Positions 48,514-58,345 of a stretch of DNA of 64,000 nucleotides are shown here, piece after piece (the first letter of the stretch is position 1; each line of letters begins with the position of its first letter). The notes beneath the pieces were generated by a model. The model worked only from the letters and a program-made list of their open reading frames with translations, was not told the DNA's origin and did no database searches. The stretch lies in contig SHAK01000007.1 in NCBI GenBank assembly GCA_004213515.1, forward strand, positions 21,159 through 85,158, read 5' to 3'. The stretch is from Limisphaerales bacterium (GTDB taxonomy: Bacteria > Verrucomicrobiota > Verrucomicrobiia > Limisphaerales > UBA1096). Made by a program: the position numbers and the translations under genes.

Positions 48514-50331
48514 TTATTTAGACTCAATTTCACGTCGCTCATTTATGCGATCAAGAATTTCCCGAACCTTCCAACGCAGGGCGTCTGTTTTATTTATTCC
48601 TTGAATACGCGGATCAGCAAAACGAGCACGTAACAATCCAGCTAGTTGACCGTAACCGTGAACTCCTCCGTCATTCATTTCAACAACATATATTTTCTTA
48701 AATCGCGCGAAGATATCTTCAAGACCATTCGGAAGTGGATTAATATGTCGAAGTTTTAAAGCAGATATAGCCTGACCATTGTTACCTGATTTTTCTACAG
48801 CTTCATAAAGTGGGCCAGTCGTTGATCCCCAACCAACAACAAGCACTTCTCCCGATTGAGCACCATAAACTTCAGGTATCGGTAATTTATCTGAAAGCGC
48901 TTTAAGCTTATTACGACGTTTTCGAGTCATCGCCTCATGCAAGTCAGGAGATGAACTTGGATGCCCCATTTCGTCATGCTCTAGGCCGGTCACAACCGGA
49001 TAACGACCATCTTCAATACGAGTACCGGGCACTAGATGATTACTTGCACCGGTTTCTGTATTTAAATCGTAGGGCTTGTGAGTTTGCACTGGTGTCAAAT
49101 CAGGTGACAAATCTTGACATACATTCTTCAAATCTGGCTCATTGAATGCTTCGATGCGAGTAGCTATTGCTTGATCGCTTAATAAAAAGACTGGAACACT
49201 AAATTCTCTGGCTATATTTACAGCTTCAATAGCTGTGTAAAAACAATCCTCTACATTAGCCGCAGCTAAAACGACTCTTGGAGAGTCACCATGCCCACCA
49301 AAGCAGGCAATATTCAAATCAGACTGCTCAACGTTAGTTGGCAAACCCGTGGAAGGACCACCTCTCTGAATATCCACAATTACAAGCGGTATTTCAGCCA
49401 TCACTGCCCATCCAATCGCTTCAGTTTTAAGTGAAATTCCGGGACCACTTGAACCCGTAACACCAACTCGGCCTCCATAACTTGATCCAATCGCCATGGA
49501 CACAGAAGCAATCTCGTCTTCACACTGAATAAACGAACCTCCGTACTTTGGAAGTTCTTTCCTAAGTAGTTCCATAATGTCAGACCAAGGAGTTATAGGA
49601 TAACCAGCACCAAACCTAACACCAGCCGCGATCAGTCCATACCCAATCGCTTCATTTCCAGACATCACCACTTGATTCGATCTGTCAATCTCGCCTTGTT
49701 TAAAATTAAACAGGTTTGTTATATCGTCCGAATGATAACGATAACCAGACTGGAAAGCGTCCATGGCAGTCTTAATTACGCTCTCACCTTTTGCTCCAAA
49801 GCGTTCGTTAATTAACCGCTCAAGTTTCTCTAAATTTAAATTGAACATTCGACCAATTAGACCGAGGGCGTAAATATTTTTACCTTTATCCCTAGCAGTT
49901 CCTCCGATTGCCTCAACAGTCAAACTTGAGATCGCAATTCCAATATGTCGGTATTTTTCTAGCCACTCCTCTTTTGGCTCAATATGGTCACTGTCGTAAA
50001 CAATTAATCCACCTTCACGCAAATTACTTACATGGTCCTCATATGAATGCTGATAAAATGCTAATAAGACATCCGCATCATCACCAGGACTCAAAACATC
50101 TCCAGTCCCTAATCTTACCTGAAAAATCGATGGTCCCCCAGAAATGGTTGAGGGAATCGTCATCATTGTCATTACTTCCTGCTCACTACGACCTGCTAAG
50201 CGGGCCAAAAATCCACCTATAGATTGGATCCCATCCTGAGAGTTGCCAGCAATACGAATAATCGCCTCAGAAATATCAGAAGGCTGAGAGCCTCTCCCAT
50301 TATCATCCTCAGTATCTAACGTCTGACTCAT
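48514..50331 (-). CDS. korA: 2-oxoacid:ferredoxin oxidoreductase alpha subunit with fused gamma domain
   Basis: IIRIAGNSQDGIQSIGGFLARLAG (gamma) then NEAIGYGLIAAGVRFGAGYPITPWSDIMELL and VEQSDLNIACFGGHGDSPR. Confidence 0.94.
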   Translation of the reverse strand: MSQTLDTEDDNGRGSQPSDISEAIIRIAGNSQDGIQSIGGFLARLAGRSEQEVMTMMTIPSTISGGPSIFQVRLGTGDVLSPGDDADVLLAFYQHSYEDHVSNLREGGLIVYDSDHIEPKEEWLEKYRHIGIAISSLTVEAIGGTARDKGKNIYALGLIGRMFNLNLEKLERLINERFGAKGESVIKTAMDAFQSGYRYHSDDITNLFNFKQGEIDRSNQVVMSGNEAIGYGLIAAGVRFGAGYPITPWSDIMELLRKELPKYGGSFIQCEDEIASVSMAIGSSYGGRVGVTGSSGPGISLKTEAIGWAVMAEIPLVIVDIQRGGPSTGLPTNVEQSDLNIACFGGHGDSPRVVLAAANVEDCFYTAIEAVNIAREFSVPVFLLSDQAIATRIEAFNEPDLKNVCQDLSPDLTPVQTHKPYDLNTETGASNHLVPGTRIEDGRYPVVTGLEHDEMGHPSSSPDLHEAMTRKRRNKLKALSDKLPIPEVYGAQSGEVLVVGWGSTTGPLYEAVEKSGNNGQAISALKLRHINPLPNGLEDIFARFKKIYVVEMNDGGVHGYGQLAGLLRARFADPRIQGINKTDALRWKVREILDRINERREIESK

Positions 50332-50359
50332 TTAAAAAAGTGAAGAAAAAAATATCAAA

Positions 50360-50380
50360 ACGCTCCCAAAACGGGAGCGT
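50360..50380 (-). terminator. terminator-like hairpin between thrH and korA
   Basis: Minus strand ACGCTCCC-GTTTT-GGGAGCGT followed by TTTGATATTTTTTTTC. Confidence 0.75.
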
Positions 50381-50481
50381 AGTGCACGAAAGTAGCACCG
50401 TACTTTCGGGTGTCAAACGATTATCTATTTATAGAATAAATAAATTTCAATTAATAAGCAAAGATATGACAAAGCCAAAAC

Positions 50482-51096
50482 TCAACCAGCTAATTCGCTT
50501 TTTATCATACCCATCAGTTCCTCATACTCTTCTGCTGATTTAAATTGAGGAAATTGATTCTTAACAATATCCGGAGCTCGAAATAAGAAGCCCTTATCAG
50601 CCTCACCGAGCATAGTAGTATCATTGTAAGAATCACCAGCCGCTATAATGGAGTAGTTCAAACCTCGAAAAGCTTCAACCGCTTTGCGCTTCTGGTCTGG
50701 CTGCCGAAGTCTGTAATTAACAACCCTCCCTTCCCCATCGATCTCCAAGTCATGACAAAAGATTGTTGGCCAATCGAGCTGCTTCATTAATGGCTCAGCA
50801 AATTCCAGAAAAGTATCTGATAGAATTACTACCTGAGTAAGTGATCTTAATTCATCTAGAAAAGCTTTAGCTCCCTCTAGTGGAGTCAACATGCTGATTA
50901 CTTCTTGAATATCAGAGAGTTTAAGTGAATTTTTATTTAGAATAGATAAACGACCGGCCATCAACTCATCATAATCCGGAATATCTCTAGTCGTCAGTCT
51001 GAGCTCATCAATCCCAGTCTTCTGAGCGAATGCGATCCAAATTTCTGGAACAAGCACCCCCTCAAGATCCAGTGTGACAATGGTTTGTTTCTTCAT
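50482..51096 (-). CDS. thrH: bifunctional phosphoserine phosphatase/homoserine phosphotransferase ThrH
   Basis: LDLEGVLVPEIWIAFAQKTGIDELRLTTRDIPDYDELM, AAGDSYNDTTMLGEADKGFLFRAP. Confidence 0.92.
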   Translation of the reverse strand: MKKQTIVTLDLEGVLVPEIWIAFAQKTGIDELRLTTRDIPDYDELMAGRLSILNKNSLKLSDIQEVISMLTPLEGAKAFLDELRSLTQVVILSDTFLEFAEPLMKQLDWPTIFCHDLEIDGEGRVVNYRLRQPDQKRKAVEAFRGLNYSIIAAGDSYNDTTMLGEADKGFLFRAPDIVKNQFPQFKSAEEYEELMGMIKSELAG

Positions 51097-51224
51097 TATT
51101 TAAAATAGTTCTTTCAAAAAAAATACGCTACGACCTGTTGTCCTTGGCGTCAGCCAATCAATCAAGCCCAATAGATAATAGTAAAGCTCTGCAAATAACA
51201 ACACCACTATTCTAAACTTCAATC

Positions 51225-52037
51225 TTGAAACTTCGAATTGCACAGGTTAGCTCATCTCGAGTGGTTCTGCTTATTGATATAGGAAATACGCATACACACG
51301 CTGCTGTGGTCAAAAACAAACGCGTGCTCGCAGATGTAATTATGCCAAGCGAAAGCCTTGCAACCGGCAAAGCTAAAACAATATTTACTAAACTACTTCG
51401 AGTGGCTAAATGCAATTCACTATCCGGAACTGTATTTTGCAGTGTTGTTCCAAAATTGAATCAAGCCCTCAAAATAATGCTGCGAAACCTCTGGCACTGT
51501 CCAACACTTCAATTAACAGCAAAGACAGTAGTTGGAATCGGGATCGATTACCCTAAGTCTAACACTATAGGAGCAGATCGTTTGGCTAACTCTATCGCTG
51601 CACATGCTAAATTTGGAGGCCCAGTGATAGTGGTTGATTTTGGCACAGCAGTTACATTTGATATTGTAGATTCCAATGAAAACTATATCGGAGGAATCAT
51701 CACTCCAGGACTGGCAGCAATGACAGAATATCTGCATGATAAAACTGCACTACTTCCACGAATAAAAATCACAGAGCCTAGATCAGTCATTGGAAAGAAC
51801 ACACAAGATGCAATGCTAAGTGGTGCAATTATAGGTTACAGAGGACTTATATCAGGACTACTAATGCAATTGAGAAAAGAACTAGGTATCCGAAAAATGC
51901 CTGTTGTAGCAACAGGCGGCTACGCAAAGCTAATTGCAAAAAAAATATCAGCTATTAAACAAGTAGATCCACTACTTACAATTGAAGGACTACGTTTAGT
52001 TGGTCAGAAACACCGACCAAAATGGTGGAAAAATTAA
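51225..52037 (+). CDS. coaX: type III pantothenate kinase
   Basis: LLIDIGNTHTHAAVV, GADRLANSIAAHAKFGGPVIVVDFGTAVTFDIV, YIGGIITPGLAAM; TTG start. Confidence 0.94.
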   Translation: MKLRIAQVSSSRVVLLIDIGNTHTHAAVVKNKRVLADVIMPSESLATGKAKTIFTKLLRVAKCNSLSGTVFCSVVPKLNQALKIMLRNLWHCPTLQLTAKTVVGIGIDYPKSNTIGADRLANSIAAHAKFGGPVIVVDFGTAVTFDIVDSNENYIGGIITPGLAAMTEYLHDKTALLPRIKITEPRSVIGKNTQDAMLSGAIIGYRGLISGLLMQLRKELGIRKMPVVATGGYAKLIAKKISAIKQVDPLLTIEGLRLVGQKHRPKWWKN

Positions 52038-52082
52038 ACTCAATTGATTAAAATTAAGCACTTTAAATTTTTTATCTAAATC

Positions 52083-52565
52083 ATGGCAACCAATACTAAC
52101 ATCAAATTGAAAGAAGGAGAGGCTGCTCCGGATTTCACCGCTCTAACAAATGGCGATGAAGAGATTTCTCTTAGTCAATTCCGCGGACAAACGGTAGTGC
52201 TATATTTTTATCCAAAAGATAATACACCAGGCTGCAATAAAGAAGCTTGCGGTTTTCGCGACGTACATACCGAGATCGTTGCAAAAAATGCTATAGTGTT
52301 AGGAGTTAGCGCTGACTCAGTAACAAAACACGAGAAGTTCATCGAGAAATTTGAACTACCATTCAAACTTATAGCTGATGAAAATAAGGTTATATGTAAT
52401 GCCTACGGTGTATGGGGTGAAAAAAAATTTATGGGACGGACGTATCTTGGCATTAACCGTCAGACATTCCTAATTGATGGTGATGGAGTGATTCGAAAAA
52501 TCTGGCTAAAAGTAAAAGTCGCAGAACATGCAAAAGAAGTCTTAGATGACTTGAATACTCTTTAA
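52083..52565 (+). CDS. bcp: thioredoxin-dependent thiol peroxidase (Bcp/PrxQ)
   Basis: VVLYFYPKDNTPGCNKEACGFRD, GVSADSVTKHEKFIEKFELPFKLIADE. Confidence 0.95.
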   Translation: MATNTNIKLKEGEAAPDFTALTNGDEEISLSQFRGQTVVLYFYPKDNTPGCNKEACGFRDVHTEIVAKNAIVLGVSADSVTKHEKFIEKFELPFKLIADENKVICNAYGVWGEKKFMGRTYLGINRQTFLIDGDGVIRKIWLKVKVAEHAKEVLDDLNTL

Positions 52566-53461
52566 GCAAGAGTCATTTTTTCTAATTCTCGCAAACGCTT
52601 GTTTATCTCTGCACGTGTGGTCTTAGTTGTTCTGTTCAGCCCAAAGCCTTCGCAACAGAATGAAGCAACTACACTACCGTAAAGTACCGCCCTACGAATG
52701 TTAGAATCAATAGATCCAGCATTCTTAGCCAAATACCCAACTAATGCACCAACGAAAGAGTCACCGGCTCCAGTCGGATCCTCAACTTTAGCTAGTGGGA
52801 AAGCAGGTGCAATAAACAATCCTTTCTTAGTTGAGAGAATTGCACCGTGTTCACCTTTCTTAACAATTACATATTTAGGACCAAACTTATGCAATTTTGA
52901 AAGAGATGAGACCAAATTATCATCACCGGTCAACTGACGGGCCTCACTATCGTTTAAAACAAGCATATCAACGCGTTTAAGCAGACTTCTTAGATCATTC
53001 AACGCAACGTTCATCCAAAGATCCATTGTATCGGCAACTATAAACTTAGGCTTTTCCAGTTGATCAATAATTGCCTCCTGGGCACTTGGAGGATTGTTCG
53101 CAAGTAAAACATATTTCAGCTTTCGATGTGCTGCCGGAAGAACAGGAGAATAACCATCTACTACTCCTAATTCTGTACTAAGCGTGCGGCGGTTATTCAT
53201 ATTGACCTCATACTCACCAGCCCAATGGAATGTTTTACCATCACGCACTTTCAGTCCCTTGATGTTTACTTTATGTTTGTTAAATAAAGAAATGTATTTC
53301 TTCGGAAAATCTGTACCAACAACCCCAATTAATTTTGGTGCTATAAAAAAACTTGCTGCAACAGCAGCATGACTTCCTGAACCGCCAAGCAAACGGGGAT
53401 TTTTTTTCTTAGGAGTACTTATAGAATCCAACGCTGTGGAACCAAAAATCAGAAGGCTCAT
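52562..53461 (-). CDS. PfkB family carbohydrate/nucleoside kinase
   Basis: LLGGSGSHAAVAASFF, VLNDSEARQLTG, DPTGAGDSFVGALVGYL. Confidence 0.93.
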   Translation of the reverse strand: MSLLIFGSTALDSISTPKKKNPRLLGGSGSHAAVAASFFIAPKLIGVVGTDFPKKYISLFNKHKVNIKGLKVRDGKTFHWAGEYEVNMNNRRTLSTELGVVDGYSPVLPAAHRKLKYVLLANNPPSAQEAIIDQLEKPKFIVADTMDLWMNVALNDLRSLLKRVDMLVLNDSEARQLTGDDNLVSSLSKLHKFGPKYVIVKKGEHGAILSTKKGLFIAPAFPLAKVEDPTGAGDSFVGALVGYLAKNAGSIDSNIRRAVLYGSVVASFCCEGFGLNRTTKTTRAEINKRLRELEKMTLA

Positions 53462-53492
53462 AATTTATAAATAATTTTAAGGAATATCCTTA

Positions 53493-54143
53493 TTAATCGG
53501 AAGCACAGAGTAATCGCTCTTTGAAATCTCTACAAGCACCAGTAACATCTGGCGAACGAAGTATAGCTGAGACAACACAAACTCGGCGAGCTCCTGCAGA
53601 AATAATATCATTAACATTATCTAAATCTATCCCGCCAATGGCAAACCATGGACGATCAATATTCTCAGAAGCCCAACGAACATAATCTAAAGTCACTCCA
53701 GGTCGCCCAGGCTTAGTCTGTGTAGCAAACACTGGCCCAATCGCAATATAATCCGCTCCTGCATCACAAGAACGCCTAGCCTGGTCTGGGGAGTGAGTAC
53801 TTAAGCCAATCTCAAATTTAGCTTCGACGGAGTTCACCTCATTTATATCTTGGTAACCAGCATCAAAAAAATCCTCCTGTCCTAAATGCACCACAGGTGC
53901 ACCAACTTCTTGAGCAATTAAAGGATAATCATTAATAACTAAACGCACACCAGATTCTGCTGTTATCGGGACTAACCGCTTAGCCAAACTCGCCACTTCA
54001 GCTTGGTTCCAGTTTTTTGCCCGTAGTTGAACTAAGTCTACACCTCCATCACAAAGTTGTTGGCACAACAATTCAGGATTTCGACCATCTAGGTAAGCAG
54101 AGTCCAAAAAACCATAAAGCAAACAATCCTTTAATAATTTCAT
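53493..54143 (-). CDS. thiE: thiamine phosphate synthase
   Basis: VDLVQLRAKNW, LVINDYPLIAQEVGAPVVHLGQEDF, GLSTHSPDQARRSCDAGADYIAIGPVFATQTKPGRPGVTLDYVRWA. Confidence 0.95.
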   Translation of the reverse strand: MKLLKDCLLYGFLDSAYLDGRNPELLCQQLCDGGVDLVQLRAKNWNQAEVASLAKRLVPITAESGVRLVINDYPLIAQEVGAPVVHLGQEDFFDAGYQDINEVNSVEAKFEIGLSTHSPDQARRSCDAGADYIAIGPVFATQTKPGRPGVTLDYVRWASENIDRPWFAIGGIDLDNVNDIISAGARRVCVVSAILRSPDVTGACRDFKERLLCASD

Positions 54144-55450
54144 TGTTTTATGGCTTTAGATATAGCCTCGACACGATAAATATAACTCTCTGATCGAATA
54201 ACAAAAGCATTTCCATCAACTGCAGGTGTAGCCATAAAAGTTTGTTTTGCTAAAGTATTAGTCGTAATCATGACAAATTTTGGGTTGGGACGAATTATCG
54301 TACATAGTCCTGTTTCGTTGAATATATAAATTCGTTTATTAGCGTATATAGGCGAAGCAGAGTAGGATCCCTTGAGGCGCTCTTTCCATAGAACTTCACC
54401 TGTCTTTGCATTAAGACAAGTCGCGATACCTCCACGATTTACAACAAAAAGAAAATCTCTGACCAGCAATGGTGAAGAACGTTGAGGCATACCTCTAGTT
54501 GACTTCCAAGCAATATGAGTATCGGTAACATCCCCTACTCCATCGAGTCGTATAGCCCATAACTCAGGACGATCACGATCTATAGTAGCAAATACAAGAT
54601 CATGACCAAAAACTGGGCGGGGAGCTACTGACCATCCACGATGTCGTACATGCCATAGTTCTCTTCCAGAAATAGAATCATACGCATACAGGCCCCGGCC
54701 TGCAGGACTAATAAGTTGATTACCCTCTTTACGCGGAGCGAGAATCGGCATGCAATAAGCCTTTCGATGATGCACGGGAAACTCTCGATAGTTTAAAGAA
54801 CGATTAGTCTTCCAAACGGTGCGTCCTGTAACTTTATCTAAAGCAATGATATATTGAACATCTCGACCATCCACATGCAATACAACTCTATCACCTACTA
54901 ACGTGGGAGAACTAGCCGGACCAGCGCCCACCTCATGATCACAATTTAAGTCACGCCGTTTCCACAACACCTTTCCATTAGCAGTATCAACACAAGCGGT
55001 ACCATAAGTACCATAATGAACTATTACCAAACCTTCATCGACTACGGGAGTAGGCGTCGCATAAGTATTATCTTTAGTAATCGCCACAGGCTTATCTACA
55101 TCAAATAGATGTAAATCATAGATAATCTGACCCGTATCCTTGTTTAAACATATTGCAAACAATTTATGGCCATCGACAGTAGCTGTAGTAATCCAAATTT
55201 GCTTTCCCCAAATCACGGGAGAAGACCAGCCTCGATCATGGATTTTAGTTTTCCATTTCACATTCTTTTCCTCTGACCAATGAAGTGGAAGATTGATGGA
55301 TTCCGAATGCCCGTTACCTTGAGGACCACGAAATTGCCACCAACTATTACCAATGCCCAATGCACTACCCGAAAAAACCAAAAACATTAAAAAAAATAAC
55401 AGTTTGGCAGTGCTGAATATCCCTATATTGGTTAAAAATGGCTTATTCAT
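54140..55450 (-). CDS. secreted PQQ-binding-like beta-propeller protein
   Basis: WWQFRGPQGNGHSESINLPLHWSEEKNVKWKTKI, repeated KVTGRTVWKT / KTGEVLWKE motifs; 4-bp overlap with thiE. Confidence 0.9.
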   Translation of the reverse strand: MNKPFLTNIGIFSTAKLLFFLMFLVFSGSALGIGNSWWQFRGPQGNGHSESINLPLHWSEEKNVKWKTKIHDRGWSSPVIWGKQIWITTATVDGHKLFAICLNKDTGQIIYDLHLFDVDKPVAITKDNTYATPTPVVDEGLVIVHYGTYGTACVDTANGKVLWKRRDLNCDHEVGAGPASSPTLVGDRVVLHVDGRDVQYIIALDKVTGRTVWKTNRSLNYREFPVHHRKAYCMPILAPRKEGNQLISPAGRGLYAYDSISGRELWHVRHRGWSVAPRPVFGHDLVFATIDRDRPELWAIRLDGVGDVTDTHIAWKSTRGMPQRSSPLLVRDFLFVVNRGGIATCLNAKTGEVLWKERLKGSYSASPIYANKRIYIFNETGLCTIIRPNPKFVMITTNTLAKQTFMATPAVDGNAFVIRSESYIYRVEAISKAIKQ

Positions 55451-55556
55451 TTTCTCGAATCCGCTCTGACTAGGCTGCCACCAAGTAAAGAAACCGACAA
55501 GTAATTGAAATTGAGTGTTGCGATAAAAAGCAGTTTCGCCTAGAAAACGCGCGGGT

Positions 55557-55633
55557 CGGAGCGTAGCTCAGCTTGGTAGAGCGCTGGTTTTGGGAACCAG
55601 ATGTCGGGTGTTCAAATCGCCTCGCTCCGACCA
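55557..55633 (+). tRNA. tRNA-Pro (anticodon TGG), CCA encoded
   Basis: Cloverleaf CGGAGCG TA GCTC AGCTTGGTA GAGC G CTGGT TTTGGGA ACCAG ATGTC GGGTG TTCAAAT CGCCT CGCTCCG ACCA. Confidence 0.97.
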
Positions 55634-55680
55634 TTTTCTTTTTTCTTGTCATTTTTGAGACAATAACTCTCCATCTTGGA

Positions 55681-58344
55681 GTGCTCCCAAACTCAATAGT
55701 ACTAGTTCTATTACTTCATCTTTTATGCGAAGGCTTATGCCTTGCTGAGATAAAAGATAAAGAAAATTGGTGGGCACTAAAACCTCTTCAGCAAACCAAA
55801 GTACCAGTTGTAAATTCGTCGCCTTCCAATTGGCAAAAACATCCAATCGATCGCTTTGTAGCAGCCCAACACACTGCAAAACAATTATCACCTTCCCTAA
55901 AAGCAGATCGGCGCACTTTCATTCGAAGAGCAACTTTTGATTTAATTGGGCTTCCTCCAACTTTAGAAGAAGTGGAAACGTTTTTAGCTAACACATCACC
56001 CGAAGCACCAACACAATTAATTGACCAACTACTTTCAAGTCCTAAATATGGCGAGAGATGGGCACGTCATTGGATGGATGTTGCTCATTACGCTGAAACA
56101 CACGGACACGATGAAGATGCTATCCGTGAAAATGCCTGGCCTTATCGAGACTATCTTATTAACTCATTCAACTCGGATAAACCATATGATCTGTTTGTAC
56201 GTGAACAAATAGCTGGAGATATTCTTTTTCCAGAAAATCCTGCATCTACAACTGCTATTGGCTTTCTTGCAACCGGCCCATGGGACGAGAGCTCTCAGAT
56301 GGGAATCTCAGACGGAACAATTGATAAGAAAATTGCGCAATACCTTGATCGCGACGACATCATAGCAACCGTGATGTCTACATTTCTTAGCACAACCGTT
56401 CACTGCGCAAGATGCCACGACCATAAATTTGATCCAATATCCATAGAGGACTATTACTCACTTCAGGCCGTTTTCGCAGGGGTCGATAAAGTCGATAGGC
56501 CCTATGATGACAATGCTGAATTAGCAAATAAAAGGAAACAGTTTCTTTCAAGAAAGAGGCAACTCGATAAAAAAATTATTCCACATGATATATTTCTAAA
56601 GAATGAATTAACTGAAATTGAAAAAAAACTTCTTCAAGTTAATAGGGACTGGAAAACTCTTTCTTCACCATTAGTAAGTTCACGTAACGGAAATATGTTT
56701 ACACCTAAATCTGATGGATCTTTTTTATCAATCGGACCTGTCCCAGAGAAAGATATCGTTACTTTCAAATCCAAATTAATCTTGGAAGAAGTGACAGCTT
56801 TTCAATTGGATGTTTTAACTGATAAATCTTTGCCGAAGAACGGACCTGGTCATGCAATCAATGGAAACCTTCATCTATCTGAAGTTATAGTAAGAGTTGA
56901 CGGAAAACCAATTCGGATTGCTAAAGCCATAGCTGATTTCAGTCAAAATGATTGGCTAATCTCACATGCCATAGATCAAAATTATGATACTGCATGGGGC
57001 ATTCACCCTCTTGAGAGCAAACCTCACAGAGCCGTTTTTATTTTTGAAAAACCAATTCGTGATTCGAAAGGTAAAACAATTGAGATTGAGTTACATCAAT
57101 TACATGGAAGAAACCATTTAATAGGTCGACCGCGTATTTCTTTTACTAATCTACCCAATCCAATTTTGGATAAAATCTTACCTTCGGAAATAAGTCGATT
57201 ATTGAAAATAAAAATAGCAGACCGCACTAAAAACGAATCCAAAACTTTAGCATTGTATCTTGCAAAAGAAAAAAATAACCGGCAATTAGCCATGCTCGGA
57301 AAACAAAAAAGAGTATATGCTGTAGCAAGTAATTTTGCTGCTAATGGAAATTTCAAGCCATCTCAGAAACCTAGGAAAATTCATGTTCTTAATAGAGGAA
57401 GTATACATTTTCCAATCAAAGAAGCTAAACCGGGAGCTTTACATTGTATCAGCGATTTGAGTGGAAGCCTTTCCATAAAACAACCAGATATAGAGGGACA
57501 AAGAAGAGCCGCTCTAGCTAATTGGATTTCAGACAAGCGGAATAGTCTGCTATGGAGATCAATAGTAAATCGAGTATGGCACTACCATTTTGGCCGAGGA
57601 ATTGTGGGCACCCCAAATGATTTCGGCCGCATGGGAGATCTACCCACACATCCAGAACTACTAGATTGGCTAGCTTTTAAATTTCGTGCAAATGGCGGTT
57701 CTTTAAAATGGTTACACAGAACAATCATGACTAGTTCGACCTACCAACAACAATCAACTCACCGATTAGATTTTGCCCATCGAGATGCGGAAAACAAATG
57801 GCTTTGGAGAATGAATCGTAAACGTCTAGACGCAGAATCCTATCGGGATTCTGTACTGCAGATTGGTGGCAACATGAATTGGAGAATGGGCGGGCCATCT
57901 GATAAACAATTTAATATGAGTAAAGGTGTTCATGTAACCCCAAATCTCGACTATATTGGTTTTGACCCAAATGCACCAGCCAACAACAGACGAAGTGTAT
58001 ATCGGTTTATATTTCGAACTATTCCGGACCCCCTGATGCAGCTTATGGATTGTCCAGATGCATCACAACACGCACCAAAACGCGACTCGTCCATAACAGC
58101 CCTACAAGCCCTAGGAATGTTAAATAATCGTTTCTTAATACGCCAAAGCGAACGCTTAGCAAAGCGACTGGAAAAAGAATCCCCCATTCTTGAAAACCAA
58201 ATAATTCAACTTTTTAAACTAACCTATCATAGGAAACCAAATCGTAATGAAAACCATTTGGTGGCAAAGCTTGCACGTGATCACGGCTTAGCTAACGCCT
58301 GCAGAGTAATTCTAAATAGTAATGAATTTCTGTTCGTAAACTAA
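55681..58344 (+). CDS. PVC-type DUF1549/DUF1553 protein (PSCyt2/PSD1)
   Basis: Listed ORF runs back through the tRNA; GTG 55681 gives signal peptide. PIDRFVAAQH, FIRRATFDLIGLPPTLEEV, GERWARHWMDVAHYAETHGHDED, CARCHDHKFDPIS, LANWISDKRNSLLWRSIVNRVWHYHFGRGIVGTPNDFG. Confidence 0.93.
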   Translation: MLPNSIVLVLLLHLLCEGLCLAEIKDKENWWALKPLQQTKVPVVNSSPSNWQKHPIDRFVAAQHTAKQLSPSLKADRRTFIRRATFDLIGLPPTLEEVETFLANTSPEAPTQLIDQLLSSPKYGERWARHWMDVAHYAETHGHDEDAIRENAWPYRDYLINSFNSDKPYDLFVREQIAGDILFPENPASTTAIGFLATGPWDESSQMGISDGTIDKKIAQYLDRDDIIATVMSTFLSTTVHCARCHDHKFDPISIEDYYSLQAVFAGVDKVDRPYDDNAELANKRKQFLSRKRQLDKKIIPHDIFLKNELTEIEKKLLQVNRDWKTLSSPLVSSRNGNMFTPKSDGSFLSIGPVPEKDIVTFKSKLILEEVTAFQLDVLTDKSLPKNGPGHAINGNLHLSEVIVRVDGKPIRIAKAIADFSQNDWLISHAIDQNYDTAWGIHPLESKPHRAVFIFEKPIRDSKGKTIEIELHQLHGRNHLIGRPRISFTNLPNPILDKILPSEISRLLKIKIADRTKNESKTLALYLAKEKNNRQLAMLGKQKRVYAVASNFAANGNFKPSQKPRKIHVLNRGSIHFPIKEAKPGALHCISDLSGSLSIKQPDIEGQRRAALANWISDKRNSLLWRSIVNRVWHYHFGRGIVGTPNDFGRMGDLPTHPELLDWLAFKFRANGGSLKWLHRTIMTSSTYQQQSTHRLDFAHRDAENKWLWRMNRKRLDAESYRDSVLQIGGNMNWRMGGPSDKQFNMSKGVHVTPNLDYIGFDPNAPANNRRSVYRFIFRTIPDPLMQLMDCPDASQHAPKRDSSITALQALGMLNNRFLIRQSERLAKRLEKESPILENQIIQLFKLTYHRKPNRNENHLVAKLARDHGLANACRVILNSNEFLFVN

Positions 58345-58345
58345 G

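Noticed and set aside
55470-55652. 60-aa ORF (GARRFEHPTSGSQNQRSTKLSYAP)
   Set aside because: Antisense translation of the tRNA-Pro region; a well-known type of spurious ORF.
55573-55680. N-terminal extension of the DUF1549/1553 ORF
   Set aside because: Runs through the tRNA; GTG 55681 followed by a signal peptide is a better start.
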